Shown: piece by piece, positions 1 through 8,340 of the stretch
Layout: the number at the start of each line of letters is the position of its first letter
Position numbering within the stretch: position 1 is the stretch's first letter
NCBI GenBank assembly: GCA_020882975.1
Contig: JAHRFD010000025.1
Span: 32,764 to 96,763 of the forward strand
Direction: 5' to 3'
Length of the DNA: 64,000 bases
Source: Microcoleus sp. EPA2
Lineage (GTDB): Bacteria > Cyanobacteriota > Cyanobacteriia > Cyanobacteriales > Microcoleaceae
Notes under the pieces: model-generated
Databases searched by the model: none
The model's input: only the letters and a program-made list of their open reading frames with translations
What the model was told of the DNA's origin: nothing
Translations under genes and position numbers: made by a program

Positions 1-308
1 AAATCTCAGAAACCGGGTTTTTGCCCAAATCACCGACTGTAATCAACGATTCTGGAAAAAACCCGGTTTCTCGCCACCCCGCACATCCAAGACTAGGACA
101 TAAACCAAAGAAACCGGGTTTTTCGCAGTTTTTCGGCTGTATCAATATCCTCGAAAAAAACCCGGTTTCTCGCCCAACCCCAAATCTCAGAAACCGGGTT
201 TTTGCCCAAATCACCGACTGTAATCAACGATTCTGGAAAAAACCCGGTTTCTCGCCACCCCGCACATCCAAGACTAGGACATAAACCAAAGAAACCGGGT
301 TTTTCGCA
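1..308. repeat. 127-bp direct repeat (1-127 and 182-308) built from GAAACCGGGTTTTT palindromes
   Basis: Bases 1-127 recur without a visible change at 182-308, separated by 54 bases. Each unit contains GAAACCGGGTTTTT and its reverse complement AAAAACCCGGTTTC, so it can fold into hairpins. The spacer 128-181 carries a further half palindrome. No credible gene is present; an open frame at 21-284 only reads through the repeat. Confidence 0.9.
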
Positions 309-323
309 TGATAATCCAACATA

Positions 324-527
324 AATCCCGTAGGGGCGGGTTCACCAACAATCTTTAATGAGTACCGACAATCTCAATAAACCCGCCCTCGCCCCACCAA
401 TAACCCACATCAATGAAATTTGCATTAATTCCCAAATGCACATTGGGATTGTTGGTTGGGTTAGGGCGGGTTTTCGAGATGGTTTATTTCAGGCGATTAT
501 GGTTGGTGAACCCGCCCCTACAGGAAT
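324..527. repeat. Inverted-repeat element with GTAGGGGCGGGTTCACC arms
   Basis: Arms at 330-350 and 501-521 are near-perfect inverted copies (20 of 21 bases). A weaker second inverted pair (AACCCGCCCT and AGGGCGGGTT) lies inside. The arms resemble pieces at 24490-24535, 30680-30740 and 54230-54286, so this is one member of a dispersed non-coding family. The open frame 358-540 lies wholly inside it and is not believed. Confidence 0.75.
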
Positions 528-576
528 TCGGTTTATTTGACCGGATATAATATTAGTCTATCGTAAATTCATCTAA

Positions 577-640
577 AGAAACCGGGTTTTTCGGAGTTTT
601 TGGGTGGTGTAACAATACTCTCGGAAAAAACCCGGTTTCT
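577..640 (-). terminator. Hairpin of the GAAACCGGGTTTTT family after the S4-domain gene
   Basis: AGAAACCGGGTTTTT at 577-591 pairs with AAAAACCCGGTTTCT at 626-640. It lies 10 bases beyond the stop codon of the minus-strand gene ending at 651. The T-rich arm end would serve as an intrinsic terminator, although the loop is long (34 bases). Confidence 0.5.
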
Positions 641-650
641 GGCCTATAAA

Positions 651-1436
651 TTACAAATACCGAGTTAATTGCACTCGATAGCGTTCCTTCTTGGTAACAG
701 CAACTTCTCCAATTTCCAATCTTCCCTTGCCGCTAACAGCGATTAAATCTCCAGACTTGACATTATAACTAGCTTGAGTGATGTCTTTCCAATTAACTCG
801 CACGTCGCCGCTGTCAATTAAATCCACCATTTTGCTGCGAGACATGGCGAATCCCGCCGAAGCCACAGCATCCAATCTCATGGAGGCTTCAACTGTGGTC
901 ATTTCTTTCTTTTTCGGTTCCCTAATTTTGAGTTCACTCAATTCAATGCGCCGAGTTTTGACCGGAACCGATCGCACTTGTTGCAAACTCATCTCCAAAT
1001 ACTCTACCATCTCTGGCATCACGATCGCCTGGGCGCCACGTTCCCCCAACACAATCACATCGCCGGTTTTCTCCCGCACAATTCCCGTACCCAACATCGC
1101 CCCCAAAAAGTCGCGGTGAGAAGCTGTATCGAACAGGAAATTGCCAGCGATTTCTACCGCAGCAATGTTAACACTACCAGAGTCGATCGCAATTTCCGAT
1201 CGCGCGATCGCTATTCTTTGTCTTTCCGCCTGGGGATAGCCGCCCCAAGCCACCAACTCCACATCACTCAAACGATTAAATACAATCTTAGCTTCCGCCA
1301 ATTCTGGAGGCGACATAAAATCAGTCTGAGTAACCTCCCAAGTTTTAATAGCTTGTTCCGCGCAGTCAATGACTCGCGCCACCGATTCGCGATTTTCAAT
1401 CCCTTTTAACAGTTCTTCTCTTTGCAAACTTGCCAT
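651..1436 (-). CDS. Photosystem II S4 domain protein (YlmH-like RNA-binding protein)
   Basis: A 261-residue protein with an N-terminal YlmH-type domain and a C-terminal S4 RNA-binding domain at about residues 183-245, where RLDAVASAGFAMSRSKMVD is the typical S4 signature. This architecture matches the cyanobacterial and plastid family called photosystem II S4 domain protein. The family is thought to bind RNA or ribosomes; a direct role in photosystem II is not shown by the sequence. The length is normal for the family. The ATG start is followed by MASLQREELL. The gene stands alone next to a Uma2 gene on the same strand 13 bases upstream, so co-transcription is possible. A GAAACCGGGTTTTT hairpin follows the stop. 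Confidence 0.85.
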   Translation of the reverse strand: MASLQREELLKGIENRESVARVIDCAEQAIKTWEVTQTDFMSPPELAEAKIVFNRLSDVELVAWGGYPQAERQRIAIARSEIAIDSGSVNIAAVEIAGNFLFDTASHRDFLGAMLGTGIVREKTGDVIVLGERGAQAIVMPEMVEYLEMSLQQVRSVPVKTRRIELSELKIREPKKKEMTTVEASMRLDAVASAGFAMSRSKMVDLIDSGDVRVNWKDITQASYNVKSGDLIAVSGKGRLEIGEVAVTKKERYRVQLTRYL

Positions 1437-1449
1437 AATTTACATCACC

Positions 1450-2040
1450 CTACAAAATATCGCTTAAATCTAAAACTAAACCGGGCAATACATCCTCACC
1501 TGACAAAGTTGCAGGGGAACATATAATTTCCACATCTCTATCTGGACGGGAGATTTCAACTTGTCTATTTTGGCGATCGAGCAACCATCCCAACCTCGCT
1601 CCATTTTTGATGTACACTTTCATTTTAGCCCGCAATTTTTCTAATGAATCGCTAGCCGAGCGCAATTCCACTACAAAATCAGGACAAATCGGCGCAAATT
1701 TCTTTTTCTCTTCAGCAGTTAAAGCCTCCCACCTGTCGCGCCGCACCCAAGCAGCATCGGGAGAAATATCTGTACCGTCGGGCAGTTTAAATCCTGTTGA
1801 AGAGTCAAAAGCAATTCCCAAATGCTTATTTTGACGGCTCCAAGATTGAAGTTGATAAGATAAGTCAATGTTGCAATTACCAGTTTCGCTACCGGTAGGA
1901 GACATAATAATCAATCCTCCACTAGCAGTACGTTCAAATCTGAAATCGCGGTTTTCTTGACACAACATAAAAAACTGCTCGTCAGTTAATTCGAGCGTTA
2001 GTTCTAGTGGAGAATTCAGGGGGATAGTTGATGATTCCAT
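1450..2040 (-). CDS. Uma2 family endonuclease (DUF820)
   Basis: A 196-residue Uma2/DUF820 protein, a PD-(D/E)XK-fold putative nuclease family greatly expanded in filamentous cyanobacteria and of unknown role. Visible signatures are PDAAWVRRDRW in the centre and PDFVVELRSASDSLEKLRAKM following, giving the D...E-x-K-like active-site arrangement (here E-x-R in VELR). The C-terminal strand pattern LGWLLDRQNRQVEI is typical. The frame opens four codons earlier at a TTG, but the ATG at 2040 is preceded by GGAGAG at close spacing, so that start is preferred. Members of this family may move horizontally; base composition here is not distinctive. Confidence 0.85.
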   Translation of the reverse strand: MESSTIPLNSPLELTLELTDEQFFMLCQENRDFRFERTASGGLIIMSPTGSETGNCNIDLSYQLQSWSRQNKHLGIAFDSSTGFKLPDGTDISPDAAWVRRDRWEALTAEEKKKFAPICPDFVVELRSASDSLEKLRAKMKVYIKNGARLGWLLDRQNRQVEISRPDRDVEIICSPATLSGEDVLPGLVLDLSDIL

Positions 2041-2192
2041 AACTCTCTCCAAAGATTACACGATTCGGGCAAAATATCCTGGGGATGGTGAAGTAAGTCT
2101 GTCTAAAATTAAAGGCTTTTAACATTAATTGTCGCCGACTTGCTTCACCCCTACATTTCTGAAAAAGCTTGAGATTCTTTGTTATAGATGTC

Positions 2193-2282
2193 TAATGACT
2201 GCTGACTAATGACTGCTGACTAATGACTGCTGACTAATGACTGCTGACTAATGACTGCTGACTAATGACTAATGACTAATAA
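2193..2282. repeat. Short tandem repeat, 14-bp unit TAATGACTGCTGAC
   Basis: Five exact 14-bp units run from 2193 to 2262, followed by degenerate TAATGAC heptamers up to the next gene. The array touches the TAG stop codon (2283-2285) of the minus-strand gene. The same heptamer vocabulary recurs at 28191-28229 next to another stop codon. Confidence 0.9.
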
Positions 2283-2789
2283 CTAACTCTCGGTATAACC
2301 TTGCATATTTTCCGGTTCAAACTGCCGCAAAATATTAGCAGCCTTTCCAGTCAAATCATCAGTACCCTTCACCGCAATCAAAAACTTACCTGCATTCAAA
2401 CGGTTGCGGTAGGGTAAAGCATCGCCGCTACCAAAAGCCATACCACCCGCGCCTCCCACAAACACACTACCCATCGCAGCAGCGATCGCACCTAATACCC
2501 CACCGATGACATGATCGCCTATTTCTCCCGCCCAGGCAAAAGTCTTCAACTCAGTAATTAGACTGAAAGTAAAGCCAGCAATAAACCCAAAAGGTATCAA
2601 CCAAATAGCCATCAATTTAGCTTGTTTCTTTGCTTGCTGATTCGGGTCGATCAAACCAAATTCATCCGCAGTTTTGTAGCCGCGGCCCAAAATACTTACC
2701 TGTTTCATCGGTAAGCCTTCTTTTTCCAGAGCACAATAGGCAGCTTCGGCTTGCATTCGATCGGGGAGTACGGCAATAAGATAATTCAT
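2283..2789 (-). CDS. Membrane protein with N-terminal general-stress-17M-like domain and glycine-rich hairpin
   Basis: A 168-residue protein. The first ~60 residues (MNYLIAVLPDRMQAEAAYCAL...VSILGRG) resemble the small ferredoxin-like domain of general stress protein 17M. They are followed by a hydrophobic segment (IWLIPFGFIAGFTFSLI) and a glycine/alanine-rich segment (GGVLGAIAAAMGSVFVGGAGG) that could insert in membrane, then a soluble tail (LIAVKGTDDLTGKAANIL). The frame can open three codons earlier at TTG, but the ATG at 2789 has AGGAA upstream. The role is unknown. The stop codon is formed at the edge of a tandem repeat. Confidence 0.65.
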   Translation of the reverse strand: MNYLIAVLPDRMQAEAAYCALEKEGLPMKQVSILGRGYKTADEFGLIDPNQQAKKQAKLMAIWLIPFGFIAGFTFSLITELKTFAWAGEIGDHVIGGVLGAIAAAMGSVFVGGAGGMAFGSGDALPYRNRLNAGKFLIAVKGTDDLTGKAANILRQFEPENMQGYTES

Positions 2790-3071
2790 TAAACACAATT
2801 CCTGATAGTTCAGCTAAGATAGCTAAAATGTATTATAACCCGAAAAGACTTACTAGCTAAGCAGTTCGGGGATTTGAAGCCGGTTTGAGAGTGCGATCGA
2901 CCACAAACCTAAAATATTTCAAGCAAAAACGACCCGTCTCGACCAAATACATATACAATTCAAACTGCACAAAGCCCAAATTAAGCTCAGCAGTAAGATA
3001 CTGCTCCCAGTCTTAGCCTCTACTTTGAGCTCGCTGGACCTATTTTTACTGATTCCACTCAATTGCTTGCT

Positions 3072-4655
3072 ATGCCTAAAGTTTTAGTATCCGATCCCAT
3101 CGACCAAGCCGGAATTGATATCCTCTCTCAAGTCGCTCAAGTTGATGTCAACACAGGTTTGTCAGCAGCAGAACTGGTACGAATTATTCCAGAGTACGAT
3201 GCTTTAATGATTCGTTCTGGCACCCAAGTTACCAAAGAAATCATCGAAGCCGGCAACTTACTCAAAATCATCGGGCGCGCTGGAGTCGGCGTAGACAACG
3301 TAGATGTACCCGCCGCCACTCGCAAAGGAATTGTAGTCGTCAATTCTCCCGAAGGTAACACGATCGCCGCCGCCGAACACGCGATCGCCATGATGCTGTC
3401 CATGTCCCGCCACATCCCAGAAGCCAACGCATCTGTCAAAAGTGGTAAATGGGAACGCAACCGCTTCATCGGCGTAGAAGTTTACAAAAAAACCCTCGGT
3501 ATCGTCGGTTTGGGCAAAATCGGCTCCCACCTAGCCGCCGCCGCCAAAGCAATGGGCATGAAACTGCTCGCCTACGACCCCTTCATTTCCACCGAAAGAG
3601 CCGAACAGTTGGGCTGTCGCTTAGTAGAACTAGAACTGCTGATGCGCGAATCTGACTACATCACGCTACACATCCCCAAAACCCCCGAAACCCTGCACCT
3701 AATCAACGCCCAAGTGCTGTCGAAAATGAAGCCCACGGCCCGCATCATTAACTGCGCCAGAGGTGGCATCATCGACGAAGCAGCCCTCGCTGAAGCCATA
3801 AAAGAAGGGAAGATTGCCGGCGCTGCGATCGACGTTTACGAACACGAGCCCCTGGAAGCTGATTCTCCTCTGCGGAGTGTGGGCCAAAACATCGTGCTGA
3901 CACCCCACTTGGGCGCATCGACAGCCGAAGCTCAGGTGAATGTGGCGATCGACGTTGCCGAACAAATCCGTGATGTACTGTTAGGATTGCCAGCGCGATC
4001 GGCTGTTAACATACCAGGAATTTTCCCAGATTCGATCGAAAAACTCAAACCCTACCTGCAACTCGCCGAAACCCTAGGCAACCTCGTCAGCCAGCTAGCC
4101 GGAGGCCGAGTCGATTACCTCAACGTCCAACTCCAAGGCGAATTAGCAAATAATCAAAGCCAGCCCGTAGTCGTCGCCGCCCTCAAAGGACTCCTCTCCC
4201 AAGCCCTCAGAGAGCGCGTTAACTACGTCAACGCCAGCATTGAAGCCAAAGAACGTGGCATTCGCGTCGTCGAAACCAGAGATGCTTCAATTCGCGACTA
4301 CACAGGCTCTCTGCACCTGATGGCCAAGGGAACCCTGGGCGAACACACCGTCACTGGTGCTGTCCTCGGCGAAAACGAAATTCGGATTACCAGCGTGGAC
4401 GATTTCCCCGTCAACGTTTCCCCGACTCACCATATGTTATTTACCTTGCACCGCGATATGCCGGGAATTATTGGCAAAATTGGTTCTCAGTTGGGCAGTT
4501 TTAATGTCAATATTGCCAGTATGCAGGTAGGGCGTAAAATCGTGCGCGGTGACGCGGTGATGGTTCTGAGCCTCGACGATCCTCTGCCAGAGGGAATATT
4601 GGCTGAAATCATCAAAGTTCCAGGAATTCGGGATGCTTACACAGTGAATCTTTGA
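3072..4655 (+). CDS. serA: D-3-phosphoglycerate dehydrogenase
   Basis: A 527-residue SerA of the long (type 1) form, catalysing the NAD-dependent oxidation of 3-phosphoglycerate that begins serine synthesis. Residues 1-300 hold the catalytic and Rossmann domains: GLGKIGS at 146-152 binds NAD, CARGGIIDE provides the catalytic arginine region, and TPHLGAST contains the catalytic histidine. An intervening domain (about 320-450) and a C-terminal ACT domain (LFTLHRDMPGIIGKIGSQLG), the site of serine feedback in the family, follow. The TTG three codons earlier is rejected because MPKVLVSDPID is the conserved N-terminus. prmA lies downstream on the same strand, separated by a mobile repeat. Confidence 0.97.
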   Translation: MPKVLVSDPIDQAGIDILSQVAQVDVNTGLSAAELVRIIPEYDALMIRSGTQVTKEIIEAGNLLKIIGRAGVGVDNVDVPAATRKGIVVVNSPEGNTIAAAEHAIAMMLSMSRHIPEANASVKSGKWERNRFIGVEVYKKTLGIVGLGKIGSHLAAAAKAMGMKLLAYDPFISTERAEQLGCRLVELELLMRESDYITLHIPKTPETLHLINAQVLSKMKPTARIINCARGGIIDEAALAEAIKEGKIAGAAIDVYEHEPLEADSPLRSVGQNIVLTPHLGASTAEAQVNVAIDVAEQIRDVLLGLPARSAVNIPGIFPDSIEKLKPYLQLAETLGNLVSQLAGGRVDYLNVQLQGELANNQSQPVVVAALKGLLSQALRERVNYVNASIEAKERGIRVVETRDASIRDYTGSLHLMAKGTLGEHTVTGAVLGENEIRITSVDDFPVNVSPTHHMLFTLHRDMPGIIGKIGSQLGSFNVNIASMQVGRKIVRGDAVMVLSLDDPLPEGILAEIIKVPGIRDAYTVNL

Positions 4656-4701
4656 AGTATTTGGGATTTTAGGTTTTGAAATTGGGGGACTGATCCCGCC
4701 C

Positions 4702-4898
4702 CATTGGTGTCAACTTAACGTCAAACCCAGTCAGAGACTGCTGTTTGACTATTAAGCCTAGATCCCCCCTAACCCCCCTTAAGAAGGGGGGGACAAGAGT
4801 CTTCTCAAAGTCCCCCTTCTTAAGGGGGATTTAGGGGGATCTAGACTCAGGTAAAAACCAGATTTCTCAGGGCTTTCAGGCTTAAGTTGACACCAATG
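4702..4898. mobile_element. MITE-like element, family A copy 1, with 9-bp target duplication
   Basis: Perfect 17-bp terminal inverted repeats (CATTGGTGTCAACTTAA at 4702-4718, reverse complement at 4882-4898) bound a 197-bp non-coding, partly palindromic core rich in CCCCCT/AGGGGG. The 9-bp direct repeat ATCCCGCCC flanks it at 4693-4701 and 4899-4907. It sits between serA and prmA. A related copy is at 20047-20266. Confidence 0.85.
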
Positions 4899-4992
4899 AT
4901 CCCGCCCTTGCTCCCAATCTAAAATCTAAAATCGCAAGTTCTCAGTCTCTCTCCCCCAATCTACAATCTCAAATCTCCAATCTAAAATCGTT

Positions 4993-5883
4993 ATGGCACA
5001 TAGCTGGTGGGAAATTCGAGTTCTTTGCGATCCGGCGTTGGAAGATATCATCTTCTGGCGCTTGGAAATGTTCGGCTGTCAGGGAAGTGTCAGCGAGATG
5101 AAAAGTAATTCTTGTCTGATGTCGGCTTACCTCCCGGAAGAAAAAGCGCGATTGCTGGATTTGGCAGCCTTGTCTCTGTGGTTGCGCCAAGACGCCCTGT
5201 GCGCGGGTTTGCCTTTACCAGCGATGCAGTGGGATTTGATTGAGGAAGAGGATTGGGGCAGCACTTGGAAGCAGCATTGGCAGCCTCAAGAAATTGGCGA
5301 TCGCTTTTTAGTTTATCCCGCTTGGTTGCCAATACCAACTAATCCCGATCGCCTCATTTTACGTTTAGATCCCGGTGTCGCTTTCGGTACCGGTGCCCAC
5401 GCCACCACTCAGCTTTGTCTGGAGTCGCTGGAAATGCGCCTCGGTTTTGATGACAAAGAGTGTATCATTGCCGATATTGGCTGCGGATCGGGTATTTTGT
5501 CGATCGGCGCGGTGTTATTAGGCGCTACAAAAGTTTATGCTTTGGATACCGATCCTTTGGCAGTGCGATCGACCATTAGCAACAGACAACTCAACCGAGT
5601 TAATTCTCAGCAGTTGGTTACAGAACTCGGTAGTATCGATCGGCTAAAAGAAATGGTAAATGAACCTTTAGATGGTTTCATGTGCAACATTTTAGCAGAA
5701 GTAATCATTGATTTAATCCCGCAATTCACTGAAATTAGCAAACCAACTACTTGGGGAGTTCTCAGCGGCATTTTACTCGACCAAGCTAAACCAATTGCTG
5801 ATACTCTCGAACAACACGGCTGGATTGTCGCTACTCTGTGGAAGCGCCAAGATTGGTGTTGTTTTAATATTCGGCGAAGTTAG
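4993..5883 (+). CDS. prmA: Ribosomal protein L11 methyltransferase
   Basis: A 296-residue class I SAM-dependent methyltransferase that trimethylates ribosomal protein L11. The PrmA-specific loop [10 protein letters not shown] is at 131-140 and the SAM-binding motif [10 protein letters not shown] at 161-170. The catalytic-pocket motif CNILAEVI follows near 230. The N-terminal ~90 residues form the substrate-recognition domain (W-rich: [18 protein letters not shown]). The length and start are normal. It lies downstream of serA on the same strand, an arrangement common in cyanobacteria, but here the spacer contains an inserted MITE, which may separate their transcription. Confidence 0.95.
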   Translation: MAHSWWEIRVLCDPALEDIIFWRLEMFGCQGSVSEMKSNSCLMSAYLPEEKARLLDLAALSLWLRQDALCAGLPLPAMQWDLIEEEDWGSTWKQHWQPQEIGDRFLVYPAWLPIPTNPDRLILRLDPGVAFGTGAHATTQLCLESLEMRLGFDDKECIIADIGCGSGILSIGAVLLGATKVYALDTDPLAVRSTISNRQLNRVNSQQLVTELGSIDRLKEMVNEPLDGFMCNILAEVIIDLIPQFTEISKPTTWGVLSGILLDQAKPIADTLEQHGWIVATLWKRQDWCCFNIRRS

Positions 5884-5914
5884 CAATCTGAGATTTTCGA
5901 TACATATATTAGTA

Positions 5915-5979
5915 GTAGGGTGCGTCAGTTGCCATGATTTTCGATGCGTATCGAATTGCTAACAACTGACGCACCTTAC
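5915..5979. repeat. Inverted repeat GTAGGGTGCGTCAGTT / AACTGACGCACCTTAC
   Basis: Arms at 5915-5930 and 5964-5979 match at 15 of 16 positions and enclose a 33-base centre. It lies 31 bases after the prmA stop codon and could act as a transcript end, or it may be another dispersed palindromic element. Confidence 0.65.
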
Positions 5980-6052
5980 AAGTTTTAGGACAGCATTCTG
6001 TCTGTAGAAGCGCTGCTACTATCAAAGCATAAACAACTTGTAAAAAAAAGCT

Positions 6053-6733
6053 ATGGACGTTGAAGAACTATATAGACGTTACGCCGCCGGAGAGAGGGAT
6101 TTCTCTGGAGTTGATTTAAGTAGTGCTAACTTAAACGTTGCTAACGTGGAAGACCTCGAAGAACTCCAACCAGGTCAGAATGAGTTGAGTGGTATCAATC
6201 TCAGGGGTGCTAACTTGACTAGAGCCAATCTGAGTTGTGTGAATCTGAGTGATGCTGATTTGAGTAGTGCCCAACTATCCGATGGCGATCTGAGTGAGGC
6301 GAACTTATCTGGTACCAACTTAAGCAATGCTAACCTGTTCTATACCAGTTTGATTAAAGCAGATCTGAGTGGAGCAGATTTGAGTGGAGCCAACTTGAAC
6401 TGTACTCAATTAAACTGTGCTGATCTGAGTGGAGCTAACCTGAGTAAAACCAATTTAGCCGAAGCTGACCTAAGCGGAGCAGATTTAAGTCAAGCAGACC
6501 TGAGTGGAGCTAACCTGGAAGAAGCATCACTGGCGGAAGTCAACTTGACTGGGGCTTGTTTAACAGATACTTATCTAGGTGAACCCCTGCTCACAAGAGC
6601 TAATCTAACAGGAGTAAATTTAAGTGAAGCGATCATTGATTTAGAGTTGGCTAACATTAGTGGAATTGAAGGGGCAATCTTCTGCAATACAATCATGTCC
6701 GATGGCAGCACGAGGAATGACCATTGTGAGTGA
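6053..6733 (+). CDS. Pentapeptide-repeat protein A
   Basis: A 226-residue protein built mostly of A(D/N)LxX pentapeptide repeats (ANLSGTNLSNANL, ADLSGADLSGANL), which fold as a right-handed quadrilateral beta-helix. It has a short helical cap MDVEELYRRYAAGERDFSGVD. No signal peptide or membrane segment is visible. Some proteins of this fold mimic DNA and bind gyrase, but most cyanobacterial members have no known function. The first ~65 residues and the 20 bases upstream are nearly identical to pentapeptide protein B (7582-8238), so the two arose by duplication. A remnant of a large nuclease gene lies immediately downstream in the opposite orientation. Confidence 0.9.
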   Translation: MDVEELYRRYAAGERDFSGVDLSSANLNVANVEDLEELQPGQNELSGINLRGANLTRANLSCVNLSDADLSSAQLSDGDLSEANLSGTNLSNANLFYTSLIKADLSGADLSGANLNCTQLNCADLSGANLSKTNLAEADLSGADLSQADLSGANLEEASLAEVNLTGACLTDTYLGEPLLTRANLTGVNLSEAIIDLELANISGIEGAIFCNTIMSDGSTRNDHCE

Positions 6734-6808
6734 GTCTTCCACTCTAAGCTGAAGTTCCCCCAGATGAGAACTTCAACTTAAACAGCGCAAACTGAGAACT
6801 GTGAAGAC

Positions 6809-7540
6809 TTATGTAACCACAGATGGAAAATCATTTACGTTAGTAGGTCCAGAATAAATCCGGTTTTCAATTACATTTTCGATTTCATCTGGGAGATTTG
6901 ACAAAAGATCTAGACCTGTAAGTTCTTCGACCTCTCTGACCGTAGTTATTTGATCTTGCCATCGCGGTGGAATTATATCTGGCGGATTAGCAATGCCATT
7001 AGGCATGGAAAGTTTCAAACCCGGTATTTCCGTAACCAATTCTGTTTGTATCTGCGTTGTTGTAGCCAGAATCGTAAGGACCATTGGCTTCTGATAAGCT
7101 AATAGTTTCCAGTGTGGTAACACCATTATCTCCTTCTAAAGAAACTCTAAGATTGCCACCACTGAGGCTAGGTACATGGAGATTGAACCGCAGAGTTCCA
7201 GACTCAGGCACGACAAAACGGTTGTGGGTAATACTTTTACCTGATTCTAGCTTCAGAGCATAATTTGGTTGAGTGCGATCGACTCCAATTCGATCCAGTT
7301 CCGCATCCAAAGCCGGAGCATCCGTTGCAGATAGCTGATTCACATCAACGAGATTGTTTGTAGTTACACTCGCTGACGTTTCACCATTATGAAAAGACCA
7401 ACCAGGAATCGCATCAGAAAAAAGAGTCCGATTACCACCCTGCGGATTGAAAACAGCATCGAAATTGCCGTTAAACAGAGTGGGAACCGCAAAATCTCCC
7501 CGCATTCTGGCATCATAAGTATTGTCAAAATCAACCGGAA
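6809..7540 (-). pseudogene. Deleted remnant of the giant nuclease gene
   Basis: Minus-strand sequence from about 7540 to 7000 encodes a near-identical copy of the giant protein's region starting MRGDFAVPTLFNGNF (giant residues about 1187-1370). At GFETFH the reading frame changes, near 6990-7003, and continues in another frame as MPNGIANPPD...EELTGLDLLSNLPDEIENVIE, matching the extreme C-terminus of the giant protein (PNGVTNW...EELTGYDFLSNVPEEIQEILE). About 0.94 kb of the intact gene, including the whole nuclease core, is absent, and the two parts are out of frame. The upstream part of the parent gene is also missing. The remnant lies between pentapeptide genes A and B. Confidence 0.85.
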
Positions 7541-7581
7541 AGTGCTAATATAAAAGTATAAAAAACTTGAATAAGAAAGCT

Positions 7582-8238
7582 ATGGACGTTGAAGAACTTT
7601 ATAGGCGTTACGCGGCCGGAGAGAGGGATTTCTCTGGAGTTGATTTAAGTGGCGCTAATTTCAATGTTGCTAATGTGACATTCCTCGAAGAACTCGAACC
7701 AGGTCAAAATGAGTTGAGTAGTATCAATCTGTGCGGTGCTAATTTGACTAGAGCTAAGATGACTTTTGTTAATCTCAGCGGTGCTGACTTAAGAGGTACT
7801 CAACTATTTGATGCCACCCTCAAAGACGTTAACCTGAATGATGCCAACCTCAGTGGTGCTAATCTCTCTTTGATCAACACTGATGATTCTAGTTTCAAGC
7901 GAGCTAACCTTAAGGGGGCTATTCTGTCGGAAGCTGGTATGTACACCGTCGATCTTGAAGATGCCAACCTTAGTGATGCCAATCTCCAATGCGCCACCAC
8001 AAGAGATTCTAGTCTCAAGCGAGTTAATCTTGAGGGGGCTATTCTGTGGGAATCTGGTATGTCCAACTGCGATCTAGAGGGTGCTAACCTCAAAAAAGTT
8101 CTTTTAGATGAAGCAGGTTTTTCCGACTGCAACCTGAGAGATGCGATTTTTGACGACGATAACTGGTGGCGTAGTTGTTATGTAAAAAACACTATCATGC
8201 CTGGAGGAACCGCTCTCACAAACGTGATTGAGGACTGA
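7582..8238 (+). CDS. Pentapeptide-repeat protein B
   Basis: A 218-residue paralogue of pentapeptide protein A. The N-terminal cap MDVEELYRRYAAGERDFSGVD is identical; the repeats diverge more toward the C-terminus (ANLSLINTDDSSFKRANL and a second similar block, ATTRDSSLKRVNL, showing an internal duplication of about 45 residues). The frame opens five codons earlier at TTG, but the ATG at 7582 aligns with the start of protein A and follows a similar upstream sequence. Transcription would run divergently from the nuclease remnant. The function is unknown. Confidence 0.88.
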   Translation: MDVEELYRRYAAGERDFSGVDLSGANFNVANVTFLEELEPGQNELSSINLCGANLTRAKMTFVNLSGADLRGTQLFDATLKDVNLNDANLSGANLSLINTDDSSFKRANLKGAILSEAGMYTVDLEDANLSDANLQCATTRDSSLKRVNLEGAILWESGMSNCDLEGANLKKVLLDEAGFSDCNLRDAIFDDDNWWRSCYVKNTIMPGGTALTNVIED

Positions 8239-8340
8239 AGCGGAGACAGGACGTACCCCCGCTTCTAATATCAATTTTAAAAAATCTTGCTATTCTAAAC
8301 AGTGCCCAATATGCTGTTGCATAATTTTTATTCAACTTGG

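Noticed and set aside
1-308. Possible CRISPR array
   Set aside because: Only two copies of a 127-bp unit, with palindromic interior and no regular 30-40 base spacers.
21-540. Two short plus-strand open frames (21-284, 358-540)
   Set aside because: They read through palindromic repeats, have no ribosome-binding site and no family resemblance.
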